A stretch of DNA of 39,021 bases, from the IMG/VR virus record IMGVR_UViG_3300028573_000033, positions 1 to 39,021 of that record; one strand, 5' to 3'. A program made the position numbers and the translations under genes. The DNA comes from a virus. Positions 32,577 to 38,843 of the stretch are shown piece after piece. Position 1 is the stretch's first letter. The number at the start of each line of letters is the position of its first letter. The notes beneath the pieces were generated by a model that saw nothing but the letters and a program-made list of their open reading frames with translations, had not been told where the DNA came from and did no database searches.

Positions 32577-32581
32577 AGGCC

Positions 32582-32593
32582 AACTATATCACG
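32582..32593 (-). promoter_or_regulatory. Extended -10-like element before terL (repeat copy 2)
   Basis: On the minus strand CGTGATATAGTT contains TG-A-TATAGT, one base from the extended -10 consensus. It ends six bases before the terL ATG, so a transcript from it would start about at the ATG. The same 12-base element, with one change, lies at the other end of terL. No good ribosome binding site is visible between it and the ATG. Confidence 0.3.
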
Positions 32594-32615
32594 GCGCCTT
32601 TCATGAGGAAGGCGC
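32594..32615 (-). other. Stem-loop upstream of terL
   Basis: GCGCCTT and AAGGCGC pair seven bases around an eight-base loop in the 53-base gap before the large terminase gene. No U-tract follows on the minus strand. It may affect terL mRNA stability or separate terL from the small genes upstream. Confidence 0.3.
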
Positions 32616-32629
32616 GGACCGGAAGGCGA

Positions 32630-32686
32630 TCAAGCGCTGCGGGCTCTACTGAGTTCCTCGCGCAGCTTGTCGTGGTCCTGGCTCAT
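32630..32686 (-). CDS. Possible 18-residue peptide
   Basis: MSQDHDKLREELSRARSA, starting at an ATGA overlap with the previous gene's stop. It is helical and charged. The overlap matches the style of this operon, but the ORF is so short that it may be chance. Confidence 0.3.
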   Translation of the reverse strand: MSQDHDKLREELSRARSA

Positions 32687-32955
32687 CGCGGCACCTCGAT
32701 CTCGACCCGGCAATACTTCAGAGCAGACAGCAGGCGAGCCCCGTAATGCCGCGCTTCGTCCTGCCGATCGAAGCTCCACGACTCGCAGGGGCGGTCGGGA
32801 TGCGTCCATGCCTTCACCGTCCACATCGAGGGCGGGAGGGACTTCAGGTAAGCCTCGGCGGCTACAAGCACGCGGACTATGTCGTCGCTCGGCAATGGAT
32901 TAACCGCCGTAGTACGCAACCGATCAATCGCCTCACGCAGTTTCCGTTGGTCCAT
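32683..32955 (-). CDS. Hypothetical small protein
   Basis: 90 residues, ATG with AGGAGGG a few bases upstream, the strongest ribosome binding site of this block. The N-terminus is helical (MDQRKLREAIDRLRTTAVN), then DDIVRVLVAAEAYLKSLPPS, then a compact domain with several Trp (MWTVKAWTHPDRPCESWSFD) and HYGARLLSALKYCRVEIEV. No family recognised. It lies between terminase genes in a run of small genes linked by short overlaps, as is common for phage early or accessory genes. Confidence 0.7.
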   Translation of the reverse strand: MDQRKLREAIDRLRTTAVNPLPSDDIVRVLVAAEAYLKSLPPSMWTVKAWTHPDRPCESWSFDRQDEARHYGARLLSALKYCRVEIEVPR

Positions 32956-32956
32956 C

Positions 32957-33175
32957 TTACCCTCCTGCCTCGATCACCCTGATCGTCGCCGTCCACATAC
33001 GCCGGAAGTCAGCCAGCGAATGCCCGAAGAACGCCATGTCGCCCAGCGCCGCCACCCCGGCCTCAAGCGCAGCATCGGACGGCTCCCGCGGCACAAGCAC
33101 GAAGCCATAGACCTCGGCGGCCCATCGCGGGTCGGTCTGACAGGCGGCCAAGCGGTGGCGATCGGCGGCGGTCAT
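32957..33175 (-). CDS. Hypothetical small protein
   Basis: 72 residues from an ATG that overlaps the lipoprotein stop as ATGA; the ORF could begin three codons earlier. The sequence (CQTDPRWAAEVYGFVLVPRE, PSDAALEAGVAALGDMAFFG, FRRMWTATIRVIEAGG) looks globular and mixed alpha/beta. No motif recognised. It ends in AGGAGGG, which serves the next gene as ribosome binding site. Confidence 0.65.
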   Translation of the reverse strand: MTAADRHRLAACQTDPRWAAEVYGFVLVPREPSDAALEAGVAALGDMAFFGHSLADFRRMWTATIRVIEAGG

Positions 33176-33372
33176 TTGGCGCACTGGTCAGGAAATGGCT
33201 CCTGCCCCTTCGCAATCCGCGCCTGGTTCGTCACCGCCAGGTTCGACCGGCACGTCTCCGTCGCCTTGCTCCGCGCCATCGAATCGCCGATCAGGTAGCC
33301 CGTCAGCAGCACGGCGCAGCCCGTCTGCGACATCAGCACGCCCGCCAGCGCGAGCGCAGTTACAATCTTCAT
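33172..33372 (-). CDS. Putative lipoprotein
   Basis: 66 residues. MKIVTALALAGVLMSQTGCA is a type II signal: basic start, hydrophobic core, and TGC with a Cys at residue 19. Gln instead of Leu at the -3 position makes the lipobox imperfect. The mature part is short and polar, with two more Cys (ETCRSNLA, DQCAK) that may form a disulphide. It follows a tiny membrane peptide. An envelope role such as superinfection exclusion or an Rz1-like spanin partner is possible, but no Rz gene is beside it. Confidence 0.65.
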   Translation of the reverse strand: MKIVTALALAGVLMSQTGCAVLLTGYLIGDSMARSKATETCRSNLAVTNQARIAKGQEPFPDQCAK

Positions 33373-33373
33373 G

Positions 33374-33457
33374 TCAGTTGCTCCATCCGCGAACGATCAT
33401 CCACACACCGCTCAGCAGCAGGCCGAGCGCGAAAAGAGGGGGAAGCCATTCCATCAT
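33374..33457 (-). CDS. Tiny single-pass membrane peptide
   Basis: 27 residues: MMEWLPPLFALGLLLSGVWM, then IVRGWSN, essentially one membrane helix with a positive C-terminus. It starts at an ATGA overlap with the RHH gene stop and ends one base before the lipoprotein ATG. The coupling on both sides supports it. Function unknown. Confidence 0.5.
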   Translation of the reverse strand: MMEWLPPLFALGLLLSGVWMIVRGWSN

Positions 33458-33777
33458 CGCAGGGCCTCCTCGAGCAGCTTGCGGATCGTCTCCGATCGGC
33501 TGCGAAGCCCAAGCTGGATGCGCCGCTGCTCAACCATGAATAACTGGCGCTCGGTCAATTGCAGAGGGAATGGCGATGCTAGCCTAAGATCGGCCGCAGC
33601 ATCTCGATCCAACTCTCGGCCGCTTCCGCCAGTATCTTCCGTTGCCGATGGCTTAACCGGCGTGGGTCCGTCTTCGCCTGCTTGATTGCCTGCAGAACCC
33701 TGTCTCTGAGCACGGCCCACTTTCGGGCCGTGAGACCTGGGGCGCTCATGCTTGGACTCCGGCTTCGTTTTAATCAT
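33454..33777 (-). CDS. Ribbon-helix-helix DNA-binding protein
   Basis: 107 residues from the ATG. The N-terminal two thirds is polar and disordered. The last ~36 residues (FPLQLTERQLFMVEQRRIQL, then GLRSRSETIRKLLEEAL) are a good ribbon-helix-helix: a short beta-strand, helix A, an RSRSETIR turn, and helix B. Such proteins bind DNA as dimers, often as autorepressors. The reading frame stays open upstream as an acidic stretch (DNIENGDDIDD), and a rare ATT start with GGGAG before it cannot be excluded. An exact inverted repeat lies just before the ATG and could be its operator. Confidence 0.65.
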   Translation of the reverse strand: MIKTKPESKHERPRSHGPKVGRAQRQGSAGNQAGEDGPTPVKPSATEDTGGSGRELDRDAAADLRLASPFPLQLTERQLFMVEQRRIQLGLRSRSETIRKLLEEALR

Positions 33778-33782
33778 ATCGT

Positions 33783-33808
33783 CAATATCGTCGCCATTCT
33801 CGATATTG
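33783..33808. promoter_or_regulatory. Inverted repeat upstream of the RHH gene
   Basis: CAATATCG and CGATATTG form an exact eight-base inverted repeat with a ten-base spacer, six to 31 bases upstream of the RHH start. The left half is preceded by ATCGT and the right half followed by TCAATATG, giving further GTCAATAT direct-repeat character. It is AT-rich against GC-rich neighbours and is a plausible operator for the RHH protein. Confidence 0.4.
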
Positions 33809-33820
33809 TCAATATGCTCC

Positions 33821-34360
33821 CTATCCCTTGGCCGCCTTCAGCGCCGCCCGCAACGCCTCCCGCGCGTCAGGGTCCAGCTTCGACGCATCAATGATCACCG
33901 TCGATTGGACCTCTGTCTTGATGGCATCCCCATCTTTGCCGGTGTGCTCGTTGCGCTGAACATCGCGCCAGGTCTCGCGTTGACGGTTCTTGAGCCAGAA
34001 GATGCCTGCAGTGTCCGAGGGTGGGAAATACTCGTCGTACTTGACGATTTTAACCTTCCCGTTGATCACCATGACCTTGGAAACGCGCTGGTAAAAGCCC
34101 TTGGCGCGCATGCGCAATGTAGCAGCAACTTCGCTGTCGGCGGGCGCCTTCCCATCGTTTAAGGACTTAAGAAACGCCGGATATTTAATCTTCCACGCAT
34201 TGAGTGTGACAACAGAAATGCCCCAGCTTTCGGCCATCTGTTTGTCTGTAGAGCCAAGCAATGAAAACCGAAATGCCTGCTCGGGGTGGAAGTCTGGGTC
34301 GTAAGTCGAGCGCCGCCCGGTCTTGAGCTTGTCCTCGGGCTTTTTACGGGGCGTGGCCAT
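33821..34360 (-). CDS. terS: Terminase small subunit
   Basis: 179 residues. An N-terminal DNA-binding helix-turn-helix is visible (STDKQMAESWGISVVTLN), followed by WKIKYPAFLKSLNDGKAPAD and VAATLRMRAKGFYQRVSKVM. The segment PPSDTAGIFWLKNRQRETWR (about residues 112-131) is a hallmark of phage terminase small subunits. The C-terminal tail has a strand (STVIIDASKLDPDAREALR) that usually contacts the large subunit. It recognises the packaging start on DNA. The large subunit follows 1.2 kb downstream. Confidence 0.85.
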   Translation of the reverse strand: MATPRKKPEDKLKTGRRSTYDPDFHPEQAFRFSLLGSTDKQMAESWGISVVTLNAWKIKYPAFLKSLNDGKAPADSEVAATLRMRAKGFYQRVSKVMVINGKVKIVKYDEYFPPSDTAGIFWLKNRQRETWRDVQRNEHTGKDGDAIKTEVQSTVIIDASKLDPDAREALRAALKAAKG

Positions 34361-34362
34361 GC

Positions 34363-34602
34363 CTATGCCTGCAGGACATTGACCCGCCAGTATTGGACGG
34401 CGGCATCGAAACGGCGCAAACGCTCCGCAACGGCCTCGGGTTTGAGGTCGCGTTCGGCGCGGACGGCAAGCATGAGGATCAGGAAAGCTTCCTTCTGCAC
34501 CGGGTCGGCACTTTTCTCAAACCAAACAAGGGTTTGGCGCGCCCTGTCGAACGGATTGTAGTTCTTCAGCCAGTCGGGCGCGTCGTTGTCAGGCACGCGC
34601 AT
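34363..34602 (-). CDS. Hypothetical small protein
   Basis: 79 residues, ATG overlapping the previous gene by 14 bases. Helical: APDWLKNYNPFDRARQTLVW and DPVQKEAFLILMLAVRAERD, then KPEAVAERLRRFDAAVQYWR. No family recognised. It lies directly before the terminase small subunit, two bases apart, and probably belongs to the same transcript. Confidence 0.65.
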   Translation of the reverse strand: MRVPDNDAPDWLKNYNPFDRARQTLVWFEKSADPVQKEAFLILMLAVRAERDLKPEAVAERLRRFDAAVQYWRVNVLQA

Positions 34603-34774
34603 GCTCCCACATGGCCGTGTTCATCTCCCAGTTCATCTTGGCGAGGAGCTGGTCCCGGCGGGCGTATTCCATCGGGGTGAACTTGGCCGGCGTGATCAGG
34701 TGATGGTTGCGCTCGATCGCGCGGAAGCGGTCGATGAAAAGCTGCAAGCGCTCGTCGGTGGTGAGGTCAGCCAC
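34589..34774 (-). CDS. Hypothetical small protein
   Basis: 61 residues, starting at GTG and overlapping the previous gene by eight bases. Helical and charged (ADLTTDERLQLFIDRFRAIE, TPMEYARRDQLLAKMNWEMN). No motif recognised. The overlap on both sides fits a translationally coupled string of small genes before the terminase. Confidence 0.6.
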   Translation of the reverse strand: MADLTTDERLQLFIDRFRAIERNHHLITPAKFTPMEYARRDQLLAKMNWEMNTAMWEHARA

Positions 34775-34961
34775 GGGCGCGCTCCAGCACGGCGATGCGG
34801 CGCATCAGGGCCGCGCACAGCAGGCCAAGGTCGAAGGTCGATGGCGGGACGATGCTGGATTCCAGTTGGTCGGCCGCCTGCTCCAGCGCCTGGGGCGTCT
34901 CGTGGAGAACGATGGAGACGTGGCCGCCTGCATCGATCACGGTCTGGATTGCACGAGCCAT
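34767..34961 (-). CDS. Hypothetical small protein
   Basis: 64 residues with an excellent AGGAGG five bases before the ATG, which directly follows the stop of the TPR-glycosyltransferase gene. The sequence (MARAIQTVIDAGGHVSIVLH, ETPQALEQAADQLESSIVPP, FDLGLLCAALMRRIAVLERA) is helical with one beta-strand. No family recognised. Confidence 0.65.
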   Translation of the reverse strand: MARAIQTVIDAGGHVSIVLHETPQALEQAADQLESSIVPPSTFDLGLLCAALMRRIAVLERARG

Positions 34962-36239
34962 CTAACCTCCTGAATTCGTTGCATTTTCTTCCATCAAGCC
35001 CGCAATGATCGCCTTGGCCTCCGCGATCACCGGCTCCCATTCACCATGTTTGCGCTGGCGCAGGATGCGAAGGGTAGAATACCACGGTGAGCGCTCGGCG
35101 GAACCCCATTGCCAGGAACCGCTGGCCGACAACAGCAGCAGCGTAGGCCGGTTCATCATGCCCGCCAAGTGGATCGGCGCCGTGTCGACCCCGACGATCA
35201 TGTCCATCTGGCTCATGTAGGACGCGAGGTCGGCGAAATCGTAGATCGGCAGCTCGTTGATGATGCCCCAGGCCGATTGGGCGGTCTCCCCGAATTGAAG
35301 GCTATGCAGGCGCACGCCCGGAATTGTTGCGAGGTCGAGCAGCATCGGCAGCGGGCATGATTTCTGCTCGCCGTGCTTGGCTTCCTGCGGGCCGCCGCTG
35401 CCAGCCGCCTTGGCCTTCCAGAACACTCCGACGTTCATGCTCGTGTTCAGGTCGGTCTCGACCGGCAAATAGCGCCGCGGTTGAATCGGGCGATAACTGA
35501 GATCGGCCCCCAAGATCGTGGGTAGGCTCATCAGCGGGATCCAGTAATCCGCCCGCACCTCTTCACCCAACCGCCTAGCCTGCGGGAAAAGGCCCAGCAA
35601 CTGCGCCTGAACGCTGAAAACGTAGTTGCCTTCGATGCGATCGAGAAACCGGGAGAACATGATCGAATCGCCCAACCCCTGCTCGGCCTCGACCAGCAGC
35701 GTCGAGCGGGCCAGCGATTCGCCCTTCCACCGCGGCATCTCGTGCGGGATCGGCGGGTTGATGTCGAACCGCGTCTCATATGCTTCAAAGCCCTCTTTCC
35801 AGCGGCCGGCGCCGAGATAGGCGAACGCCCTCCCGACCTTCGTGAAATGCAGGTTCGATGAGCCTCGCGAAAATGCCTCATCGAACGCTAGGGCGGCTTC
35901 CTGGAACTTGCTCTGCTCGAGCAGCAATAGACCCTTGGTGGCCCAATAGCGTCCATCAGACGGCGCCGACGCCAGGGCCTCCTCCATCAGGGCGTGGGCC
36001 TCATCGAAGCGCCAGCACAGCCTGCAGGCATTGGCGGCATTGGCCACGATGTCGGGGCGGCGCTCCTCGGCCAGAGCTCGCAGCAGGGCAGCTCGAGCAA
36101 CCTCTGGGAAGCCCTCCGTTGCCGCCTTTACGCCGAGCGCGCTCAACTGGTCGATGATCTGCTGCGAGGTCAGTGGCATCAGTTTCTTCTGATTGCCGGC
36201 AATGGCTTGGGCTACGTTGGGGGGCAGATCTCGCATCAT
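34962..36239 (-). CDS. TPR-repeat glycosyltransferase (GT9/heptosyltransferase-like)
   Basis: 425 residues. GGAG is three bases from the first ATG and six from the second, so the second (one codon later) may be used. The N-terminal ~170 residues hold tetratricopeptide helices (ADERRPD-like, AHALMEEALASAPSDGRYWA, LLLEQSKFQEAALAFDEAFS, AFAYLGAGRWKEGFEAYETR). The C-terminal part is glycosyltransferase-like: LLVEAEQGLGDSIMFSRFLD, YDFADLASYMSQMDMIVGVD followed by TAPIHLAGMMNRPTLLLLSA. This is a well-known bacterial and phage arrangement whose targets are glycans or proteins. It is encoded with an SDR and a transketolase subunit, so it may add an unusual sugar to host surface glycan or phage parts. 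Confidence 0.75.
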   Translation of the reverse strand: MMRDLPPNVAQAIAGNQKKLMPLTSQQIIDQLSALGVKAATEGFPEVARAALLRALAEERRPDIVANAANACRLCWRFDEAHALMEEALASAPSDGRYWATKGLLLLEQSKFQEAALAFDEAFSRGSSNLHFTKVGRAFAYLGAGRWKEGFEAYETRFDINPPIPHEMPRWKGESLARSTLLVEAEQGLGDSIMFSRFLDRIEGNYVFSVQAQLLGLFPQARRLGEEVRADYWIPLMSLPTILGADLSYRPIQPRRYLPVETDLNTSMNVGVFWKAKAAGSGGPQEAKHGEQKSCPLPMLLDLATIPGVRLHSLQFGETAQSAWGIINELPIYDFADLASYMSQMDMIVGVDTAPIHLAGMMNRPTLLLLSASGSWQWGSAERSPWYSTLRILRQRKHGEWEPVIAEAKAIIAGLMEENATNSGG

Positions 36240-36248
36240 TTTCTCCGG

Positions 36249-36962
36249 TTAAATCGCACGGCTTTGGCCGCCATCGACGACAATATTCGCCCCATTTACG
36301 AGGCTCGCGAGTGGGCTGCACAGGAACGCGACCACGTTCGCCACCTCTTCGGGCCTGCCCATCCGCCCAAGCGGCAATTCTTCGTTGCCCAGCCCCGGCT
36401 TGCCGACGTCGATCAGGCCAGGCGCCACGCTGTTAAAGGTGATGCCGTCGCGGGCGAGGTAGGACTGGCTGGCAAGGGACTTCATCAGGGCGGTCTGCGC
36501 GGCCTTTGCCACCACGAACCATGGGCGCCCGTTGCCCTCCTTGCCTCCAAGGATGCTGGTGATTGTGACGACGCGGCCCCATTTCTTTTTCCGCATGCGT
36601 GGGATTGCCGCCATCGTCAATTCAGCCGCGATGCCGTAATTCTTCCGCGAGACCTCATCCCATACTTCGGAGCCAGTCTCTTCGGCGATCTCGCTTCCCC
36701 AGCGACCGCCGCCGCCGACGTTGTTAATGAGGATATCGACCTCAATAGATGACCATCCGCCATATTTTGCGTCGCCCTCCCATGCGCGAATTTCCGTGCC
36801 ATAAATAATCAATTCCTGCCGCGCCGCCTCCAGCCGTTCCAAGTTCCGCGCCATGATCGTCACGGCGCAGCCCTGTTGGGCCAGCGCCCGGGCGATCGCA
36901 AAGCCGATGCCGTGGCTGCCGCCCGTCACCAACGCATGCTTGCCGGTCAGTTGGAGGTCCAT
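36249..36962 (-). CDS. Short-chain dehydrogenase/reductase lacking the catalytic Tyr
   Basis: 237 residues from the ATG that overlaps the upstream stop (TGATG). Rossmann motif TGGSHGIG (residues 13-20), NNVGG in place of NNAG (80-84), and the PG-type segment FNSVAPGLID. The catalytic Ser is present at 136 (TITSILGG), and Lys is at 153, but the position of the YxxxK Tyr, 13 residues after Ser, holds Phe (WFVVAK, Phe149). SDRs reduce or oxidise hydroxyls with NAD(P)H using that Tyr as acid/base. The enzyme may be an altered subfamily (I recall similar PWF-x-x-AK forms) or inactive. It is likely part of sugar modification with its neighbours. Confidence 0.85.
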   Translation of the reverse strand: MDLQLTGKHALVTGGSHGIGFAIARALAQQGCAVTIMARNLERLEAARQELIIYGTEIRAWEGDAKYGGWSSIEVDILINNVGGGGRWGSEIAEETGSEVWDEVSRKNYGIAAELTMAAIPRMRKKKWGRVVTITSILGGKEGNGRPWFVVAKAAQTALMKSLASQSYLARDGITFNSVAPGLIDVGKPGLGNEELPLGRMGRPEEVANVVAFLCSPLASLVNGANIVVDGGQSRAI

Positions 36963-37228
36963 CACCACACCAGACGGATTATGAGAGCGGCCACAAAGAT
37001 CGATTCAAAAAGGAGAAACCACGTCAGGAAAGTCAGCCAGATACCGCCGTCTTTCCACCAGTGGTAAATCCTGCCGTCGAGAGTCAGGCGCGTTTCTGGG
37101 CCGACGATTCCAATATGTGATGGTGTCCAGAAGCATTGGCCTTCGCGGGCACAGGTGTTGGGACAAAGAGCGCCCTCATTGACGACGCAGACGCCACGCG
37201 TTGGTTCACGCTCAACGATTTTCTGCAT
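36962..37228 (-). CDS. Small Cys-rich protein with C-terminal membrane helix
   Basis: 88 residues, ATG six bases after the transketolase stop with CGGAG upstream. The first half has three Cys (CVVNEGALCPNTCAREGQCF includes a fourth), which could form disulphides or bind metal. The last ~24 residues (WLTFLTWFLLFESIFVAALI) are one membrane helix with a short basic end. It lies between two sugar-cassette enzymes. No family recognised; an envelope or membrane-tethered role is possible. Confidence 0.6.
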   Translation of the reverse strand: MQKIVEREPTRGVCVVNEGALCPNTCAREGQCFWTPSHIGIVGPETRLTLDGRIYHWWKDGGIWLTFLTWFLLFESIFVAALIIRLVW

Positions 37229-37234
37229 GCTCCG

Positions 37235-38107
37235 TCACCCGCCGAAAGGTATGCCGTAGCCGTCGTCGAACCACGCCAGCGGCTTGTCCGGAATAGGCTC
37301 GCGCACCGTCGCTCCCAGCAGGAATTTGTCCGGCAGGCCCTTGAGCGCGAAATCGGCCGTGACCTCGGCAATAATGCTGGCGAGCCCGCCCATCGGGTGG
37401 TGCTCGTCCCACACTTCCAGAATATCGGTGGTGCGGAGGAATTCCCGGAGCTGCGGCGCGATCGGCTTGAGGCGGTATACGTCGACCACCATGCCGGACG
37501 GTCTCCGTAGGGCGCGCTGCGTCTCGATGCCTGTCGTGACGATCGCCGCAGCGCTAGTGCCGAACACACAATATCCGCCATCAAACGGTTGCTCTGGCCG
37601 GTAAATCGCCCCCAACTGCTCCTTGTCGAGCCGGATGTAGTGCGGGGTCCTCGCCTCGTAGGCCATCCGCACGCACGCCTCGGTGCACACCCAGTCGGCG
37701 GGGTTATAGATCGTCATGTTCGACAGCACGCGCATCAGGGCGACGTCCTCGGTGCCATGGTGCGTCGGGCCGTCGGGGCCGTAGGACAGGCCGGCGCCCA
37801 CACCCAGAATCGTCACCGGCAGGTTGGGCATGCAGATGTCGACCTTGATCTGCTCCCAGGCGCGCATCAGGTGCGCGATTATTCCGTAAACGAACACGCG
37901 CTTTCCGCTCGCCGCCAGGCCGCCCGCCAAGCTGAGCATGTTCTGCTCGGCAATGCCGACGTTGATCGCGCGCTGGGGAAATTCCTTGCGGATCTCGTCG
38001 AGGCCCATTGCTCCCATGTCATTGCTGAGCACGACCACGTCGGGGTCCGCGCGCATTAAATCGTGCACCACGGAAAATGCGGAGTCTCGGAAATCTTTCT
38101 TGCTCAT
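37235..38107 (-). CDS. Transketolase C-terminal subunit (split transketolase)
   Basis: 290 residues from MSKKDF, whose ATG overlaps the HNH stop as ATGA; an earlier in-frame start lacks support. It holds the pyrimidine-binding and C-terminal domains of thiamine-diphosphate transketolases: GIAEQNMLSLAGGLA with the conserved cofactor Glu (residue 54), LSYGPDGPTHHGTEDVALMR (109-128, the PTHHGxxD signature), and the C-terminal IVTTGIETQRAL fold. The diphosphate-binding N-terminal half is missing, so it needs a partner subunit, probably encoded beyond the right edge. Such split transketolases move two-carbon units and occur in surface-sugar clusters, including phage ones. The product is unknown. 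Confidence 0.85.
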   Translation of the reverse strand: MSKKDFRDSAFSVVHDLMRADPDVVVLSNDMGAMGLDEIRKEFPQRAINVGIAEQNMLSLAGGLAASGKRVFVYGIIAHLMRAWEQIKVDICMPNLPVTILGVGAGLSYGPDGPTHHGTEDVALMRVLSNMTIYNPADWVCTEACVRMAYEARTPHYIRLDKEQLGAIYRPEQPFDGGYCVFGTSAAAIVTTGIETQRALRRPSGMVVDVYRLKPIAPQLREFLRTTDILEVWDEHHPMGGLASIIAEVTADFALKGLPDKFLLGATVREPIPDKPLAWFDDGYGIPFGG

Positions 38108-38583
38108 GGAACGTGTTTCCAAATCTTGCGCCGCTTAATAAGACCAATAAGTGTTTGAGAAACTCCAAATTGCTCACCAACCTTTCGCTGGGAACCTGTG
38201 CTATTGCGGATTTGCACTATCAAATCTGAATTTAATTTCGCAAAAGCGTGGGTGTCGCCGTGATGATGGCGACGCTTTCTTACCTTGTCCGCCATATTCT
38301 CGGCGTGCGTGGCCAGAAAGAGATGAGCCGGATTACAGCATGGCGGATTATCGCAACGGTGACAGACGCTCATTCCCGCAGGAATAGGACCCACCGCAAG
38401 TTCCCACGCCACCCGATACGCCTTAAGAGGAGGCGCTATGCGCCCACATCCTGCGGAGCGTCGTATTCCGCCATATCCATGTCTGTCTCGACTCCCCATC
38501 CATGGCCAACATTCATCTGGCCCGGCGGATTTATCGACAAATTTTTTAAATCTATCTGCCAGCGGCACGATACGTTTTGTCAC
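38104..38583 (-). CDS. HNH homing-type endonuclease
   Basis: 159 residues, starting at GTG (GTGA overlap with the gene before). N-terminal DKSAGPDECWPWMG and GYG motif, then KAYRVAWELAVG, then the nuclease core SVCHRCDNPPCCNPAHLFLA and THAENMADKVRKRRHHHGDT with the two catalytic His. A C-terminal helix-turn-helix follows (KVGEQFGVSQTLIGLIKRRK). Such HNH proteins nick DNA and spread as selfish elements. It lies tightly between a small gene and the transketolase subunit, with four-base overlaps on both sides. Confidence 0.9.
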   Translation of the reverse strand: MTKRIVPLADRFKKFVDKSAGPDECWPWMGSRDRHGYGGIRRSAGCGRIAPPLKAYRVAWELAVGPIPAGMSVCHRCDNPPCCNPAHLFLATHAENMADKVRKRRHHHGDTHAFAKLNSDLIVQIRNSTGSQRKVGEQFGVSQTLIGLIKRRKIWKHVP

Positions 38584-38843
38584 TTCGCCCTCTTCGTCTC
38601 GCTGTGCCTCTGGCGCGAGCGGATGGAGTTTGCGTTCACCACGGCGATTTTTCGCTTTGTCGCCTGCTGGCCGATCGCCCGCCCCACGTCCTGCGCCATT
38701 GCCAGCGTCTTCATGCGCTTCAGATGCGTCACCAGCGCCTTGCGGCGGGGATTGTCGCCTTCGAGCTTTTCAACGTGACCCAATGGCTTGCCGTCCCATG
38801 TTTTATCGGGGCGGCGAATATTGACGGCGGGGGCGTCGCTCAC
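38580..38843 (-). CDS. Small unknown protein of the sugar cassette
   Basis: 87 residues. GTG start at a GTGA overlap with the upstream oxygenase stop; a longer in-frame ATG start (43 codons earlier) would overlap that gene. The sequence (PDKTWDGKPLGHVEKLEGDN, PRRKALVTHLKRMKTLAMAQ) is basic and helical with no known motif. Its stop overlaps the HNH start. Confidence 0.6.
   Translation of the reverse strand: MSDAPAVNIRRPDKTWDGKPLGHVEKLEGDNPRRKALVTHLKRMKTLAMAQDVGRAIGQQATKRKIAVVNANSIRSRQRHSETKRAK

Noticed and set aside
33172-33457. Rz/Rz1 spanin pair (membrane peptide plus lipoprotein)
   Set aside because: The membrane peptide has only 27 residues and no periplasmic coiled coil, the lipoprotein is not Pro-rich, and the genes lie far from the lysis cassette at the left edge.
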